From NCBI GenBank assembly GCA_903925515.1, contig CAIYFP010000473.1, positions 1 to 14,610 on the forward strand: a stretch of 14,610 nt of DNA, written 5' to 3'. A model generated the notes under the pieces. The model was not told where the DNA came from, made no database searches, and was given only the letters and a program-made list of their open reading frames with translations. Position 1 is the stretch's first letter. Each line of letters begins with the position of its first letter. This stretch comes from an uncultured Verrucomicrobiota bacterium (GTDB lineage Bacteria > Verrucomicrobiota > Verrucomicrobiia > Limisphaerales > UBA9464). A program made the position numbers and the translations under genes. Of the stretch, positions 1 to 7,655 are shown piece after piece.

Positions 1-1462
1 CACCCATCATGCCACCGCCCATGCCGCCGCCCATGCCGCCGCCCATGCCGCCGCCCATGCCGCCGCCCATGGTGACCTCGACGTAGGGGATGGTGAACAG
101 GCCGCCGCCCATCATGCCACCTCCCATGCCGCCGCCGCCCATGCCGCCGCCGCCCATGCCACCACCACCGCCGCCGCCGGCCCCGCCGCCGCCGCCGGAA
201 CCGCCATCAATGGGCAAGGGCAGGCCGATGACGGACTCCAAGCCTTGATAGAACGTGTTCGGGTTGACGCGGAAGCGCCGGGTGAAGAGGAGGTCGGCCT
301 GAGGGGTACGCTGGGTAAAGACGATCGCGTAGTCCTCGATGGAGTACTTGATGGGCCTGTCCGCGACCTTGGTGATGGCGTCGAGCGCATCCGCCAAGCG
401 GACATCCCGAAGTCCTGGCATCAGGCGGACATTGATTTGGGAAACATCGACCGGTTCCACGGGTGGAACGGGAATGGGGTTTCCTTGGGCATCCACCTGG
501 GGCAGTTGCTGGGCCTGCTGGGGGATGTCCACGGAGGAAGAGATGATGAAGTTGAGGCCCTTGCGGTCCGGGTCGCGGAGACGGGCCTGTTCCTCGAGGT
601 TCTTGACGACCTCGCCGAGGGGAAGGCCCTCGATCTTGAGCTCGTTGAGGCGGATGCGATCGAGCTTGTGCGCGATCATCTGGCGCCCGCGGCCGGTGTA
701 AATGGTGTTGGTCTTAGCGAAGGGATTGGCCTCGGGTAGCTTGGAGGTGTGGGCTTCCCAGCCGTATTCGACCTCGACGATGCGATCCTTGGCGGTGAGC
801 TCGCGACGGCGGGCGGCCTGGGCGTACCTGCGCTCGTCGATGAGGGCAAGGTAATGGTGGGCGGCGCGGCTTTCAGGATTGAGCTTGAGGGCGGCCTCGA
901 GTTCGGAGACGGCCTCGTCGAACTTGCCGAGCTCGAAGTAGAGCTGGCCGTTATGCTCATGGACGCCGGCGTCGATCAACTCCTTTTGGCGCTCGGGAAC
1001 GACGGCCAAGGCGGCGTCGGACGGGGCGCGACCCTTGAGTTCCTCGAGGCGCTTGTCGTTGTCGCGCTTGATCTGCTTGGCAAGGGTGTGGTTGGGATCG
1101 ACGGACAGGACGCGCTTGAGGCGGCCGTCGGCCTCCTTGAAGTCGCCGGCCTTGATGGAGTCGTTGGCGAGGCGGAGGTAAAGGGAGGTGAAGCCGGCGG
1201 TGGCTTGCTTGCGCTCGGCCTCGGCGGACGTTCCGAGTTCCTCGACGAGGGTCCATGCCTGCTCATAGACGCGTGCGGCACCGGGGAGGTCCTTCTCCTT
1301 TTCAAGGCGCTGGGCGGTTTCGAGGCTCTTGCGAAGGAGGATGGTCTTTTCCTGGCGCTTGATGGCGACCTCCTCGGCGACCTGGGTTGGGGACTGGCTC
1401 AACAACCCGTTGGCGGAGGCGCACACGAGGGCGACGCTAAGGAGACGAGACGCGTTGGTCAT
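1..1462 (-). CDS. Amuc_1098-like type IV pilus secretin, N-terminal part (runs off window)
   Basis: Probable outer-membrane secretin ring of a pilus-like machine; 487 residues are visible and the C-terminal secretin channel lies beyond the left edge. The start at 1462 gives a signal peptide (basic SR, then a hydrophobic LLSVALVCA stretch, residues 1 to about 22). Residues about 30-230 are helical and TPR-like, with two recognisable repeats ending in VDPNHTLA and LNPESRAA. Around 263-390 comes a split secretin/TonB short-N-terminal-like domain (KIEGLPLGEVVKNL, later INVRLMPGLRDVRLADALDAI). RFRVNPNTFYQGLES follows near 395-407. From about 423 the chain becomes Gly/Met-rich. It is the last gene of the four-gene minus-strand block, 92 nt after the Amuc_1099-like gene. 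The identity rests on gene order and the N-domains, since the diagnostic secretin domain is not visible. Confidence 0.82.
   Translation of the reverse strand, partial: MTNASRLLSVALVCASANGLLSQSPTQVAEEVAIKRQEKTILLRKSLETAQRLEKEKDLPGAARVYEQAWTLVEELGTSAEAERKQATAGFTSLYLRLANDSIKAGDFKEADGRLKRVLSVDPNHTLAKQIKRDNDKRLEELKGRAPSDAALAVVPERQKELIDAGVHEHNGQLYFELGKFDEAVSELEAALKLNPESRAAHHYLALIDERRYAQAARRRELTAKDRIVEVEYGWEAHTSKLPEANPFAKTNTIYTGRGRQMIAHKLDRIRLNELKIEGLPLGEVVKNLEEQARLRDPDRKGLNFIISSSVDIPQQAQQLPQVDAQGNPIPVPPVEPVDVSQINVRLMPGLRDVRLADALDAITKVADRPIKYSIEDYAIVFTQRTPQADLLFTRRFRVNPNTFYQGLESVIGLPLPIDGGSGGGGGAGGGGGGGMGGGGMGGGGMGGGMMGGGLFTIPYVEVTMGGGMGGGMGGGMGGGMGGGMMG
8..67 (-). repeat. 12-bp in-frame tandem repeat coding Gly-Gly-Gly-Met
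   Basis: Five tandem 12-bp units (plus-strand unit CATGCCGCCGCC) run from 8 to 67. The four units from 20 to 67 are identical and the first differs by one base. Read on the minus strand each unit adds GGGM to the secretin. A more degenerate Gly/Met stretch lies at about 106-200. Unit length is a multiple of three, so gain or loss of units keeps the frame. The identity of the copies at all codon positions suggests recent slippage rather than old selected protein repeats. Confidence 0.85.
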
Positions 1463-1554
1463 GGGGATGTTCACGTTTGAAACTGAAAGGCTTGGAGATG
1501 GAAGGACGACGGGAGGGGGGCTTGGAAAGGATGAAGTCTGTGGCTGCGACTAGA

Positions 1555-2334
1555 CTAAGGAGCTGAAGCGACGGGGAAACGTGTGCGCACTTGATTCGGG
1601 GCCGAGACTACAAGTTCGTCTTTCGCGATGGCAACAACCTTGTAGGTGGTGCCGCCCAGCTGGAGCACATCATCGACGCGCCGTGCGAGGTAGTCGCGTC
1701 CGTCGCCCCTCAGGTCGGCCGCATAGCCGAGGGGTTTCCGGAAATCCTTGGCACGAGACAACGTGAAGCGTTCGCGGGTTTCGACGAGCTCGCAGACGAG
1801 CTCGGTGGGGTCCTCCTTGGGGCCTCGAACTTCGAGGAGGCTAAGGACAGCGTCCTTGGAGCCTGCGGTCAGGGAGGCGATGACGGGCTGGCGCTTGGTG
1901 GGGGCCTTCTCGAATTCGCGGGCCACGGCGAACTGGTAGCGGGGATTTTCGGCGACGCCGACCGGCCCGCGGTAGGTAATGACGAGGTTCAGGGGGATGA
2001 TGCGGGTGATGGCGAGTCCCGCGAGGCCGGCCTTGCCTTGCTTGCGACGGAGGACGTCTCCGGCCTTTTCCCATGTGCCGGGGTTGAACGTGTTGTGAGG
2101 GCCATCCAAGGACAGCTTGAGGGGCTGGGAAGACCGGGCGACCACGAGTTTCTGGGTGGAGAGGTCGAGTGCGGCGACTGGGGTGCCCTTCCTGACGGTT
2201 TTTTGCTCGAGTTGCTCCGCGAGCTCGGCCTTGACGGCGCCGACCTCGACGGTGAGCAAGAACACCACGACGGCGACGGCCAGCAGCACGACGCTCAGGA
2301 TGACCTTCTCGTAGTGTTTCTTGATGAAGTCCAT
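1555..2334 (-). CDS. Amuc_1099-like pilus system protein (inner-membrane anchored)
   Basis: A 259-residue protein with a short cytoplasmic N-terminus (MDFIKKHYEK), one membrane anchor at about 11-30, then a periplasmic domain. The C-terminal part, with QLGGTTYKVVAIAKDELVV near 225-245, has the short beta-strand pattern of PilP/GspC-type adaptors that link the inner-membrane complex to a secretin. This fold assignment is inferred. Its place between the Amuc_1100-like gene (38 nt upstream) and the secretin gene (92 nt downstream) matches the Akkermansia order, and is the main reason for the name. Sequence similarity within this family is usually low. No Shine-Dalgarno is seen; a run of C precedes the ATG. 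Confidence 0.75.
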   Translation of the reverse strand: MDFIKKHYEKVILSVVLLAVAVVVFLLTVEVGAVKAELAEQLEQKTVRKGTPVAALDLSTQKLVVARSSQPLKLSLDGPHNTFNPGTWEKAGDVLRRKQGKAGLAGLAITRIIPLNLVITYRGPVGVAENPRYQFAVAREFEKAPTKRQPVIASLTAGSKDAVLSLLEVRGPKEDPTELVCELVETRERFTLSRAKDFRKPLGYAADLRGDGRDYLARRVDDVLQLGGTTYKVVAIAKDELVVSAPNQVRTRFPVASAP

Positions 2335-2372
2335 GTTGGGGGGGCGTGCTCGGATGAGGTCGGGGTGGCAGG

Positions 2373-3362
2373 TCAGCCTTTCCTGCCGGGCTTGCTCAGG
2401 GCGGCCTTGGCGGCTTCGGGAGGCAACTTGACGACGTCGATGTTGAGGGTGACGCGGATCGGCTTGTCATCGAGGGGCGCCTCGCCGGGCTTCGGGCCAG
2501 ACGCGACGGCGGCGGCGGCTCCCATGCCATAGCGGTTGGCCATGCCGGGGGGCATGCCATAGCGGGAGGCCAAGGAGGGGTTCATGCCCATGGGGGATGC
2601 AGCGGCCGTCGAGGTCCCGTCGGTTGATCCGCGTTCGACATTGATGGACTTGACCACGAGGACCGGGTCGGCGTTGACGAGACCCGCGAGGACGGAGCCG
2701 AGCTCGGCGCTGAAGCAATGGAAGATGACCTCGTAGGGCTGGATGGCAGCGCCCGTGACGCTGTTGGTGGATTGTTTTTTGGCGAGGTAGTTGGCCGGGG
2801 GATTGACGTCGTTGGTGCCAACGGACACGCGGCGGATGGCCTCAAGGTTATGGATCTTGGCGTTGAAGAGGACATGGCAGATGTCCTGGATGTCGAGGAG
2901 CTGGACGGTGAGGAGGGGGAGGGACTTGGCGGTGAACTCGAGCTGCTTTTTCTGGCCCTCGAAGGTGAAGGCAAACTTGCCCTCGGCGGGCTTGGGAAGC
3001 TTGACGCCATTGCGGTCGGCGAGCTTTTCGAGGGAATCGACGGTGCGGTCGAGGAGGTTCTTGAAGGCGGCGTCATCCAGGGCCTCCGGGAGCGGGGTGA
3101 CCTTGAAGAGGGGACGAACGGAGGCCTTGAACTCCTTGAGCTGCTCCTGCTGGGCGCCTGCGGCCTTGATGTTGTCCTCGGTGGGCGCGGCGGGCTTGCG
3201 ATCCACCAGCTCGGTGAGCTTGGCGTTCTCGGAGGCGAGCTCCTCGCGAGCGGCGTTGGCGGCGGCGACCTTGCCCAGCAGGTAGAACACGCCCGCGCCG
3301 AGGAGGGCGATGGCGACGGCGAGGCCGACGACGAACGGGACGTTGCGCTTGATCCAAGGCAT
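2373..3362 (-). CDS. Amuc_1100-like pilus protein (PilO-like fold)
   Basis: A 329-residue bitopic membrane protein: TM helix at about 8-30, coiled-coil-like helix at about 33-80 (ANAAREELASENAKLTELV), then a periplasmic region with two likely ferredoxin-like halves (about 95-180 and 205-245, with a final strand VTLNIDVVKL near 304-313). This is the PilO/GspM-type architecture known for Akkermansia Amuc_1100. Residues 258-288 form an unusual Met/Tyr/Gly insert (M260-N-P-S-L-A-S-R-Y-G-M-P-P, then NRYGMG) that interrupts the second half. The gene starts one base after the PilM-like stop (TGA-T-ATG), so translation is probably coupled. The likely role is inner-membrane alignment of the pilus machine. 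In Akkermansia the protein is also reported to be host-active; nothing here speaks to that. Confidence 0.83.
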   Translation of the reverse strand: MPWIKRNVPFVVGLAVAIALLGAGVFYLLGKVAAANAAREELASENAKLTELVDRKPAAPTEDNIKAAGAQQEQLKEFKASVRPLFKVTPLPEALDDAAFKNLLDRTVDSLEKLADRNGVKLPKPAEGKFAFTFEGQKKQLEFTAKSLPLLTVQLLDIQDICHVLFNAKIHNLEAIRRVSVGTNDVNPPANYLAKKQSTNSVTGAAIQPYEVIFHCFSAELGSVLAGLVNADPVLVVKSINVERGSTDGTSTAAASPMGMNPSLASRYGMPPGMANRYGMGAAAAVASGPKPGEAPLDDKPIRVTLNIDVVKLPPEAAKAALSKPGRKG

Positions 3363-3363
3363 A

Positions 3364-5253
3364 TCAGAGGAGCTTGATGGGGCGCTTGAGCTTGACCTTG
3401 ATGGGGAAGGAGAAGGTGGTTTCCTCCTCGTTTAGGTTGCCGTCGAAGCGGGTCTCGTTGGCGTCGAAGAGCGGGCTGGCCTTGAGCTGGTTTTGGACCT
3501 CGAAGACGAGCTCGTTGTTGGCTCCGGTCTTGACCTTGGAAAGGTTGACGGCCCGGAAGGTCATGGAGACGGTGGCGATCTCGTTGGTGGAGTTGGAGGC
3601 CTTGGGTTTTTTGGCGCCGCCGTCGGCTGCGTCCCCGCCGCCCTCCCCGCCCTCGCCCCCGGCGCCCCCGGTGCGCGGGAGCAGGCCGTACCGCTTGAGG
3701 AGCGCGGGATCCATCTTGTAGAGGGACGGCGTGGAGGACTCTTCCTGCGCCTGTTGGGCCGCCGGCTGGGTGGGCTCGGTCGTGATGAGGGTATCGATCC
3801 AGACGCCCACGGTGCCGGGGGCGGCGTTGAGCTTCTGGCGCTGGGCTTCCTCGGCGGAAAGCAGGACGCGGCGGAACTCGGCGAGGATGTCCGCCCAGTA
3901 CGTGCGTTCCTCAAGCCATGCGACGAGCTGGCCCGTCTCGTCATGGGCTTGCTTGAGCGCGGCCTCCTCCCGTTGCAGGCGCTCGGCCTTTTGGCTGAGG
4001 GGCTGGACCTTCTTGCCGATCTCCTCCAGGCCGCCGCGGCGGGCGCCCTCGACGCGTTCGTTGAACCAACCGTAGGCGAAGATGCCGGCAACCATGGCGT
4101 ACGCGGCGGCCAACAGGTAAGGCTTCTTGCTGTTGAACTCCTGCCGGGCGCGGGCCGACCGCGGCATGAGGTTAAGCTCCACGGGGCACTGGGCGACGTT
4201 GCGCAAGGCAAGGCCGACGACTTCCCCGAACGATTGGGCTACCTTTTCGAGGGCGGCGACATCGACGGAGGGGTCAATCTCGATGGCACTGTTGCGGAAC
4301 GGGTTGAAGACCTCGACGGGCAGGTTGAGCTTCTCGGCGAAGAACTCGGCCGAGTAAGGAAGCATGGCGCCGCCGCCGGAGAGGAAGACCCGCACGGGAG
4401 CGCCGCCCGCCTGTTGCGTGCGGTAGAACTGGACGGTCTGGTTCACCTGCAAGTGCAAGCGCGTGAGCACGTTGCGCGCGACCTTGGAGACGGCGGCGAC
4501 GCGCGGGTTGTCCGGTTCCTCATAGGCGCCCCCCAAGCTGACGAAGCCCTCGGCGATCTTGATTTTCTCCGCCTCGGCGGGCGGCAACTTGGATTCGGCG
4601 GCAAATTCCTGGGTGATCGCATTGGATCCCACGGGCACGCTGCGGGCGTAGAAACGGTTGCCCTCGACGAGGATCACGTTGCTGCTCTTGGCGCCGATGT
4701 CGATGAGGAGGTTGCAGCCGTCTTGGTCGCCGTAATTGAACCGGAAGGCATTGCAAAGCGCCGCCATGGGCGCGTCCACGACGTCGGTCTTGAGCCCGTT
4801 CGCCTCGCCCAAGGCGAACAATTTCTCAACGGCCTCGGACTTGATGGCGACAATGAGGGCTTCCTGCTCGGCCGACCCGGGGTTGGCGACCACCTGGAAG
4901 TCCCATGAGGCCTCGGCGAGGGGGAAGGGAAGGTTCTGCCTGGCCTCGTACTCGATGATTTGGGCGGCCTTGGCGGAGTCCACCTGGGGAAGCTTGACGA
5001 ACCGGCTGATGATGCCGGAGCCGCCCGGGGAGAGGTTGGCCTGCCTGGAAGCGAAGCCGCCCTCCGCCAGCAACTCGCCCAAGGTTTTCTTGAAGAGATT
5101 GTCCCGCGCGGCGTCCTGGGCTCCTGCAAGTCCCAAGGCACGAACGCCGAAGCGTACCATGCGAACCCCCCCGCCCACGGTAGGCTCGAACTCGCCGATC
5201 TTGAGGCTTCCAGCCCCGAAATCGATGCATAGGAATGACTTCGACTTAAGCAT
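3364..5253 (-). CDS. pilM: Amuc_1101-like PilM ATPase fused to a PilN-like membrane segment
   Basis: A 629-residue protein, longer than stand-alone PilM (about 350). Residues 1-355 are an actin/FtsA-like ATPase: phosphate-1 loop I10-DFGAGSLKIGE, phosphate-2 loop L183-IDIGAKSSNV, adenosine motif V289-FLSGGGAMLP. At 358-363 comes VELNLMP, resembling the INLLP start of PilN, followed by a TM helix (about 378-396), a coiled coil (about 405-445) and a C-terminal alpha/beta domain (about 558-629). A Gln/Ser- and Gly-rich linker at 492-553 carries M514-D-P-A-L-L-K-R-Y-G-L-L-P, echoed in the neighbouring Amuc_1100-like protein. It would couple a cytoplasmic ATPase to the periplasmic complex in one chain. 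First gene of the block; the ATG at 5253 is followed at once by the conserved fold. No clear Shine-Dalgarno. Confidence 0.88.
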   Translation of the reverse strand: MLKSKSFLCIDFGAGSLKIGEFEPTVGGGVRMVRFGVRALGLAGAQDAARDNLFKKTLGELLAEGGFASRQANLSPGGSGIISRFVKLPQVDSAKAAQIIEYEARQNLPFPLAEASWDFQVVANPGSAEQEALIVAIKSEAVEKLFALGEANGLKTDVVDAPMAALCNAFRFNYGDQDGCNLLIDIGAKSSNVILVEGNRFYARSVPVGSNAITQEFAAESKLPPAEAEKIKIAEGFVSLGGAYEEPDNPRVAAVSKVARNVLTRLHLQVNQTVQFYRTQQAGGAPVRVFLSGGGAMLPYSAEFFAEKLNLPVEVFNPFRNSAIEIDPSVDVAALEKVAQSFGEVVGLALRNVAQCPVELNLMPRSARARQEFNSKKPYLLAAAYAMVAGIFAYGWFNERVEGARRGGLEEIGKKVQPLSQKAERLQREEAALKQAHDETGQLVAWLEERTYWADILAEFRRVLLSAEEAQRQKLNAAPGTVGVWIDTLITTEPTQPAAQQAQEESSTPSLYKMDPALLKRYGLLPRTGGAGGEGGEGGGDAADGGAKKPKASNSTNEIATVSMTFRAVNLSKVKTGANNELVFEVQNQLKASPLFDANETRFDGNLNEEETTFSFPIKVKLKRPIKLL

Positions 5254-5337
5254 ACGCGCTCGCCCCCGCCCTGACCCACGACACTTCGTCCCACACCAAG
5301 GACCCGGTGGCAGACATTCCGGCGGAGTTCGGCGCCG

Positions 5338-5366
5338 TGCTTATTGAAAGCGCGCGGAAGGGTCAA
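5338..5366 (-). promoter_or_regulatory. candidate promoter of the pilus block (weak)
   Basis: In the 162-nt gap before the PilM-like gene, the minus strand reads TTGACC (5366-5361), a 17-nt spacer, then TAAGCA (5343-5338). The -35 box is good and the -10 box poor. Just upstream on the same strand is a GC-rich stretch followed by TTTTTGTTT (about 5365-5388), which could end the HAD transcript, but its stem is short. The leader would be about 80 nt. Pattern only; the pilus block could instead be co-transcribed with the HAD gene. Confidence 0.22.
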
Positions 5367-5415
5367 ACAAAAAGCCCGCACGGCCCGGAATTCCTGTCTC
5401 GACAAGCGCTCGTCA

Positions 5416-6093
5416 TCATGAATCACGCATGCTTTGCACGGAAAAGTCCCCCAACGTCGCCACGGCCCAGTCGGGCTCGCATGCCCTGAGTTGCTCCAGC
5501 CCAAATCCGCCCGTGGCGACCGCAAGCACCCGTGCTCCGACCGACCGCGCGCACCGCACGTCCCGCGGCGTGTCCCCCACCACCAGCACGTCCCGGGGCC
5601 GCACCGTTCTCCCCAGCCGCTCCATCACCCGGCGCATGGCCGCCGCCGCAACCTCGTCCCGGTCCTCATGGTCGTCCCCATAGCCGCCCGTCTCGAAGAG
5701 TTCCCACAGCCCATGGGCCCTCAGCTTCAGCTCCGCCCCGCGACGGACGTTTCCCGTCAGCAACCCCATCAACGGCGGGCTTTCCATCGCTTGGCACGAC
5801 GCGATGAACTCCCTCGCCCCGGGGCAGGTCTCGCCGGCGTGCACGCCCAGCATCTCGCCCAGCAGCCCAAGATAGGTCTCAAGGAACCGCCCCATCTCGC
5901 CGTCGGTCTCCGGCAGCCCGTGGTACCGCAGGTACTCCCGCACCAGCGACGTGTCCGTGCGCCCATGGAAGACCATGTGATCCGTGCCCTCCGGCAACCC
6001 ATGGAGCCGGTCCGCCGCCCGCGCAAACGCCCGCACCCCCGCCCCGCCGGTGCGAATCAACGTGCCGTCAATGTCGAACAACACCGCCTCCAT
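5416..6093 (-). CDS. HAD-superfamily hydrolase (phosphoglycolate phosphatase-like)
   Basis: A 225-residue haloacid dehalogenase-type phosphatase. Motif I is F6-D7-I-D9-G-T (nucleophile D7, acid/base D9), motif II is LLTGN with T113, and motif IV is V172-GDTPRD with D174 and D178. A helical cap lies at about 18-95. The motif III lysine is not obvious: K123 or a basic residue near R145 are candidates. The start at 6093 was chosen because it gives the usual short MxAVLFDIDGT beginning; the frame is open further upstream to 6315, but that extension is Arg/Pro-rich and looks non-coding. It sits 162 nt upstream of the pilus block on the same strand, and is divergent from the permease gene. The substrate cannot be told from sequence. 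Confidence 0.88.
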   Translation of the reverse strand: MEAVLFDIDGTLIRTGGAGVRAFARAADRLHGLPEGTDHMVFHGRTDTSLVREYLRYHGLPETDGEMGRFLETYLGLLGEMLGVHAGETCPGAREFIASCQAMESPPLMGLLTGNVRRGAELKLRAHGLWELFETGGYGDDHEDRDEVAAAAMRRVMERLGRTVRPRDVLVVGDTPRDVRCARSVGARVLAVATGGFGLEQLRACEPDWAVATLGDFSVQSMRDS

Positions 6094-6321
6094 TGCTTGC
6101 ACGCTTCCCCAACCCTGCCCGGATGGCAACCGTCGGCCCTTCGCCCTGATCCGCGCCCAGGCAGCTCCAGAGGGCCCGGTTCTCGCCTCACGCCGCGCCT
6201 GCGGAGGGTTGAAAGGGCGGGGGCTCGTGGCGTGTGGGCACGCAGCCCGCCGCAACCCATCCGCTTGGGGACCGAAAGATTTCCTGCTCCTTGCGCGGGG
6301 ATTTGGGCCTCGCATCCCCCG

Positions 6322-6352
6322 TTGGACATCGCGTCGGCTGTCCCGGTAGCCT
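6322..6352 (+). promoter_or_regulatory. candidate promoter of the ABC permease gene
   Basis: TTGGAC (6322-6327), a 19-nt spacer, then TAGCCT (6347-6352), placing a start site about 3-4 nt before the ATG at 6363. The local sequence GGTAGCCTTCCGG resembles GGTAGCATCTCCGG before the esterase gene at 10453. The long spacer and imperfect -10 keep confidence low; the similarity between the two genes is the main support. Nothing else is recognised in the 269-nt divergent gap 6094-6362. Confidence 0.3.
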
Positions 6353-6362
6353 TCCGGCGATC

Positions 6363-7487
6363 ATGTCGTCCCCCTCACCCCGTCAAAGGCCGCGCTGGAA
6401 CATGGCCGAGGCCGGCCTCCTGCTGGTCGTGCTCGTCCTGGGCCTGCTCCTGTCCTTCGCGGGCGGTTCCGTCGAGCGTCCGCGGTTCGAGACGCTGCCC
6501 GACGGCACCCGCCAGCGGGCGCGCATGATTGCGGAGACGGGCGAGGAAGTTCCCGCCACGGAACGGGTCAACAAGTTCCTGAACGCCCAGAACCTTGCGC
6601 AGCTCGCCAAGGACACGTCCTTCTTCGCCATCATGGCCGTGGGCATGACGTTCGTGATCGTCGCGGGCCAGATCGACCTTTCGATTGGCTCCATCTACGC
6701 CCTGTGCAGCGTCCTTGCGGCATGGATCCTCCGCCTGCACGGCCCCGAGGGACCTTCCGCCGCGTCGCCCGGCACCGGAACCCTGCTCGCCGCCCTTGCG
6801 TGCGTGGGCGTGGGACTCGGCTGCGGCCTGCTCAACGGGCTCATGGTCACCGGCCTTGGCGTCCATCCCTTCATCATCACCCTCGGCACCATGGCCATCT
6901 TCCGGGGCATCGCCTTCGTCGCCACCCAAGGACAAAGCATTGGCTCGTTCCCGGACCCGCTCCGCCGCGTCGTGGGATGGCAAACGTCCGGGGGCCTCAC
7001 CCTGACCCCTCTCCTTGTCACCCTTGCGGTGACCGTTGTCGCCGCCGTGTTCCTTTCCCGGACCGTTCCCGGCCGCCATGTGTACGCGGTCGGGGGCAAC
7101 GAGCAGGCGAGCCGCTTCAGCGGCATCCGGGCCGGCCGCGTGAAGGTGATGGTCTTCATGACGGGCGGGCTCGCCGCCGCCCTTGCGGCGCTCGTCCAGC
7201 TTGGCTACTACGGGGCGGCATCCTCCAATGACGGCCAGGGCTACGAGCTCCATGTCATCGCCTCCGCCGTCGTCGGCGGCGCCTCCCTTTCCGGCGGGCG
7301 CGGCTCGGCGTTTGGGGCGGCCATGGGGGCGTTGATCATCCAGATGATCACCAGCGGGATCGTCATCGTGGGCATCGACCAGAACTATTCCCAAATCATC
7401 GTGGGCGTGGTGGTCGTGGCGGCGGTGTTGCTGGACCAAGTCAACCAGTGGTGGCGGCGGCGGCGGTTGCTCGCCCGCGCGGCCTGA
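6363..7487 (+). CDS. RbsC-type monosaccharide ABC transporter permease
   Basis: A 374-residue polytopic membrane protein of the BPD_transp_2 family (ribose/xylose/autoinducer-2 permeases). Recognisable family segments are GMTFVIVAGQIDLSIGS (94-110), NGLMVTGLGVHPFIITLGT (158-176), YAVGGNEQASRFSGI (241-255) and IASAVVGGASLSGGRGS (299-315). There are about nine hydrophobic segments. An extended polar loop at about 35-80 after TM1 is larger than in typical RbsC. The start at 6363 is preferred over the upstream in-frame ATG at 6234 because the added residues look non-coding; the ATG at 6402 is also possible. No ATPase or binding-protein gene lies beside it, so partners must be encoded elsewhere. 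Its stop codon abuts a long palindrome. Confidence 0.92.
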   Translation: MSSPSPRQRPRWNMAEAGLLLVVLVLGLLLSFAGGSVERPRFETLPDGTRQRARMIAETGEEVPATERVNKFLNAQNLAQLAKDTSFFAIMAVGMTFVIVAGQIDLSIGSIYALCSVLAAWILRLHGPEGPSAASPGTGTLLAALACVGVGLGCGLLNGLMVTGLGVHPFIITLGTMAIFRGIAFVATQGQSIGSFPDPLRRVVGWQTSGGLTLTPLLVTLAVTVVAAVFLSRTVPGRHVYAVGGNEQASRFSGIRAGRVKVMVFMTGGLAAALAALVQLGYYGAASSNDGQGYELHVIASAVVGGASLSGGRGSAFGAAMGALIIQMITSGIVIVGIDQNYSQIIVGVVVVAAVLLDQVNQWWRRRRLLARAA

Positions 7488-7655
7488 GCCGTAACGATTC
7501 AGTTGGATCGGTCGTGCTTGCTCGATCTGCTTGCGCAAATCCTTCGTCGTTCGCTCGTTACGGGCCTCGTGCCGGCCCGCGCCTCGCTCACTCCTCGTCT
7601 TGCGCAAGCATCTGCTTCGCAATCACTTCCCTCCCAACTGAATCGTTCCGGCTGA
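7485..7655. repeat. possible MITE-like unit with 22-bp terminal inverted repeats
   Basis: Within the left arm of the palindrome, 7485-7506 and 7634-7655 are inverted repeats of 22 bp with two mismatches, including 14 perfect pairs (7493-7506 against 7634-7647). They bound a 171-bp unit whose first three bases are the TGA stop of the permease. Only a GCC trinucleotide is shared outside both ends, too short to call a target duplication. No coding capacity for a transposase. This could be a mobile unit, or simply an inner symmetry of the longer palindrome. Confidence 0.5.

Noticed and set aside
8..200. Possible CRISPR-like array from regular short repeats
   Set aside because: The 12-bp units are contiguous without spacers and lie in frame inside a coding region.
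3493..4908. 471-residue plus-strand frame opposite the PilM-like gene
   Set aside because: Antisense shadow of a gene with clear actin-like ATPase motifs; no domain of its own.
5434..6528. 364-residue plus-strand frame opposite the HAD gene and across the divergent gap
   Set aside because: His/Arg/Pro-rich translation, no domain; the minus-strand HAD motifs are clear.
6375..7622. 415-residue minus-strand frame opposite the permease
   Set aside because: Antisense shadow with charged low-complexity translation; the permease frame has family motifs throughout.
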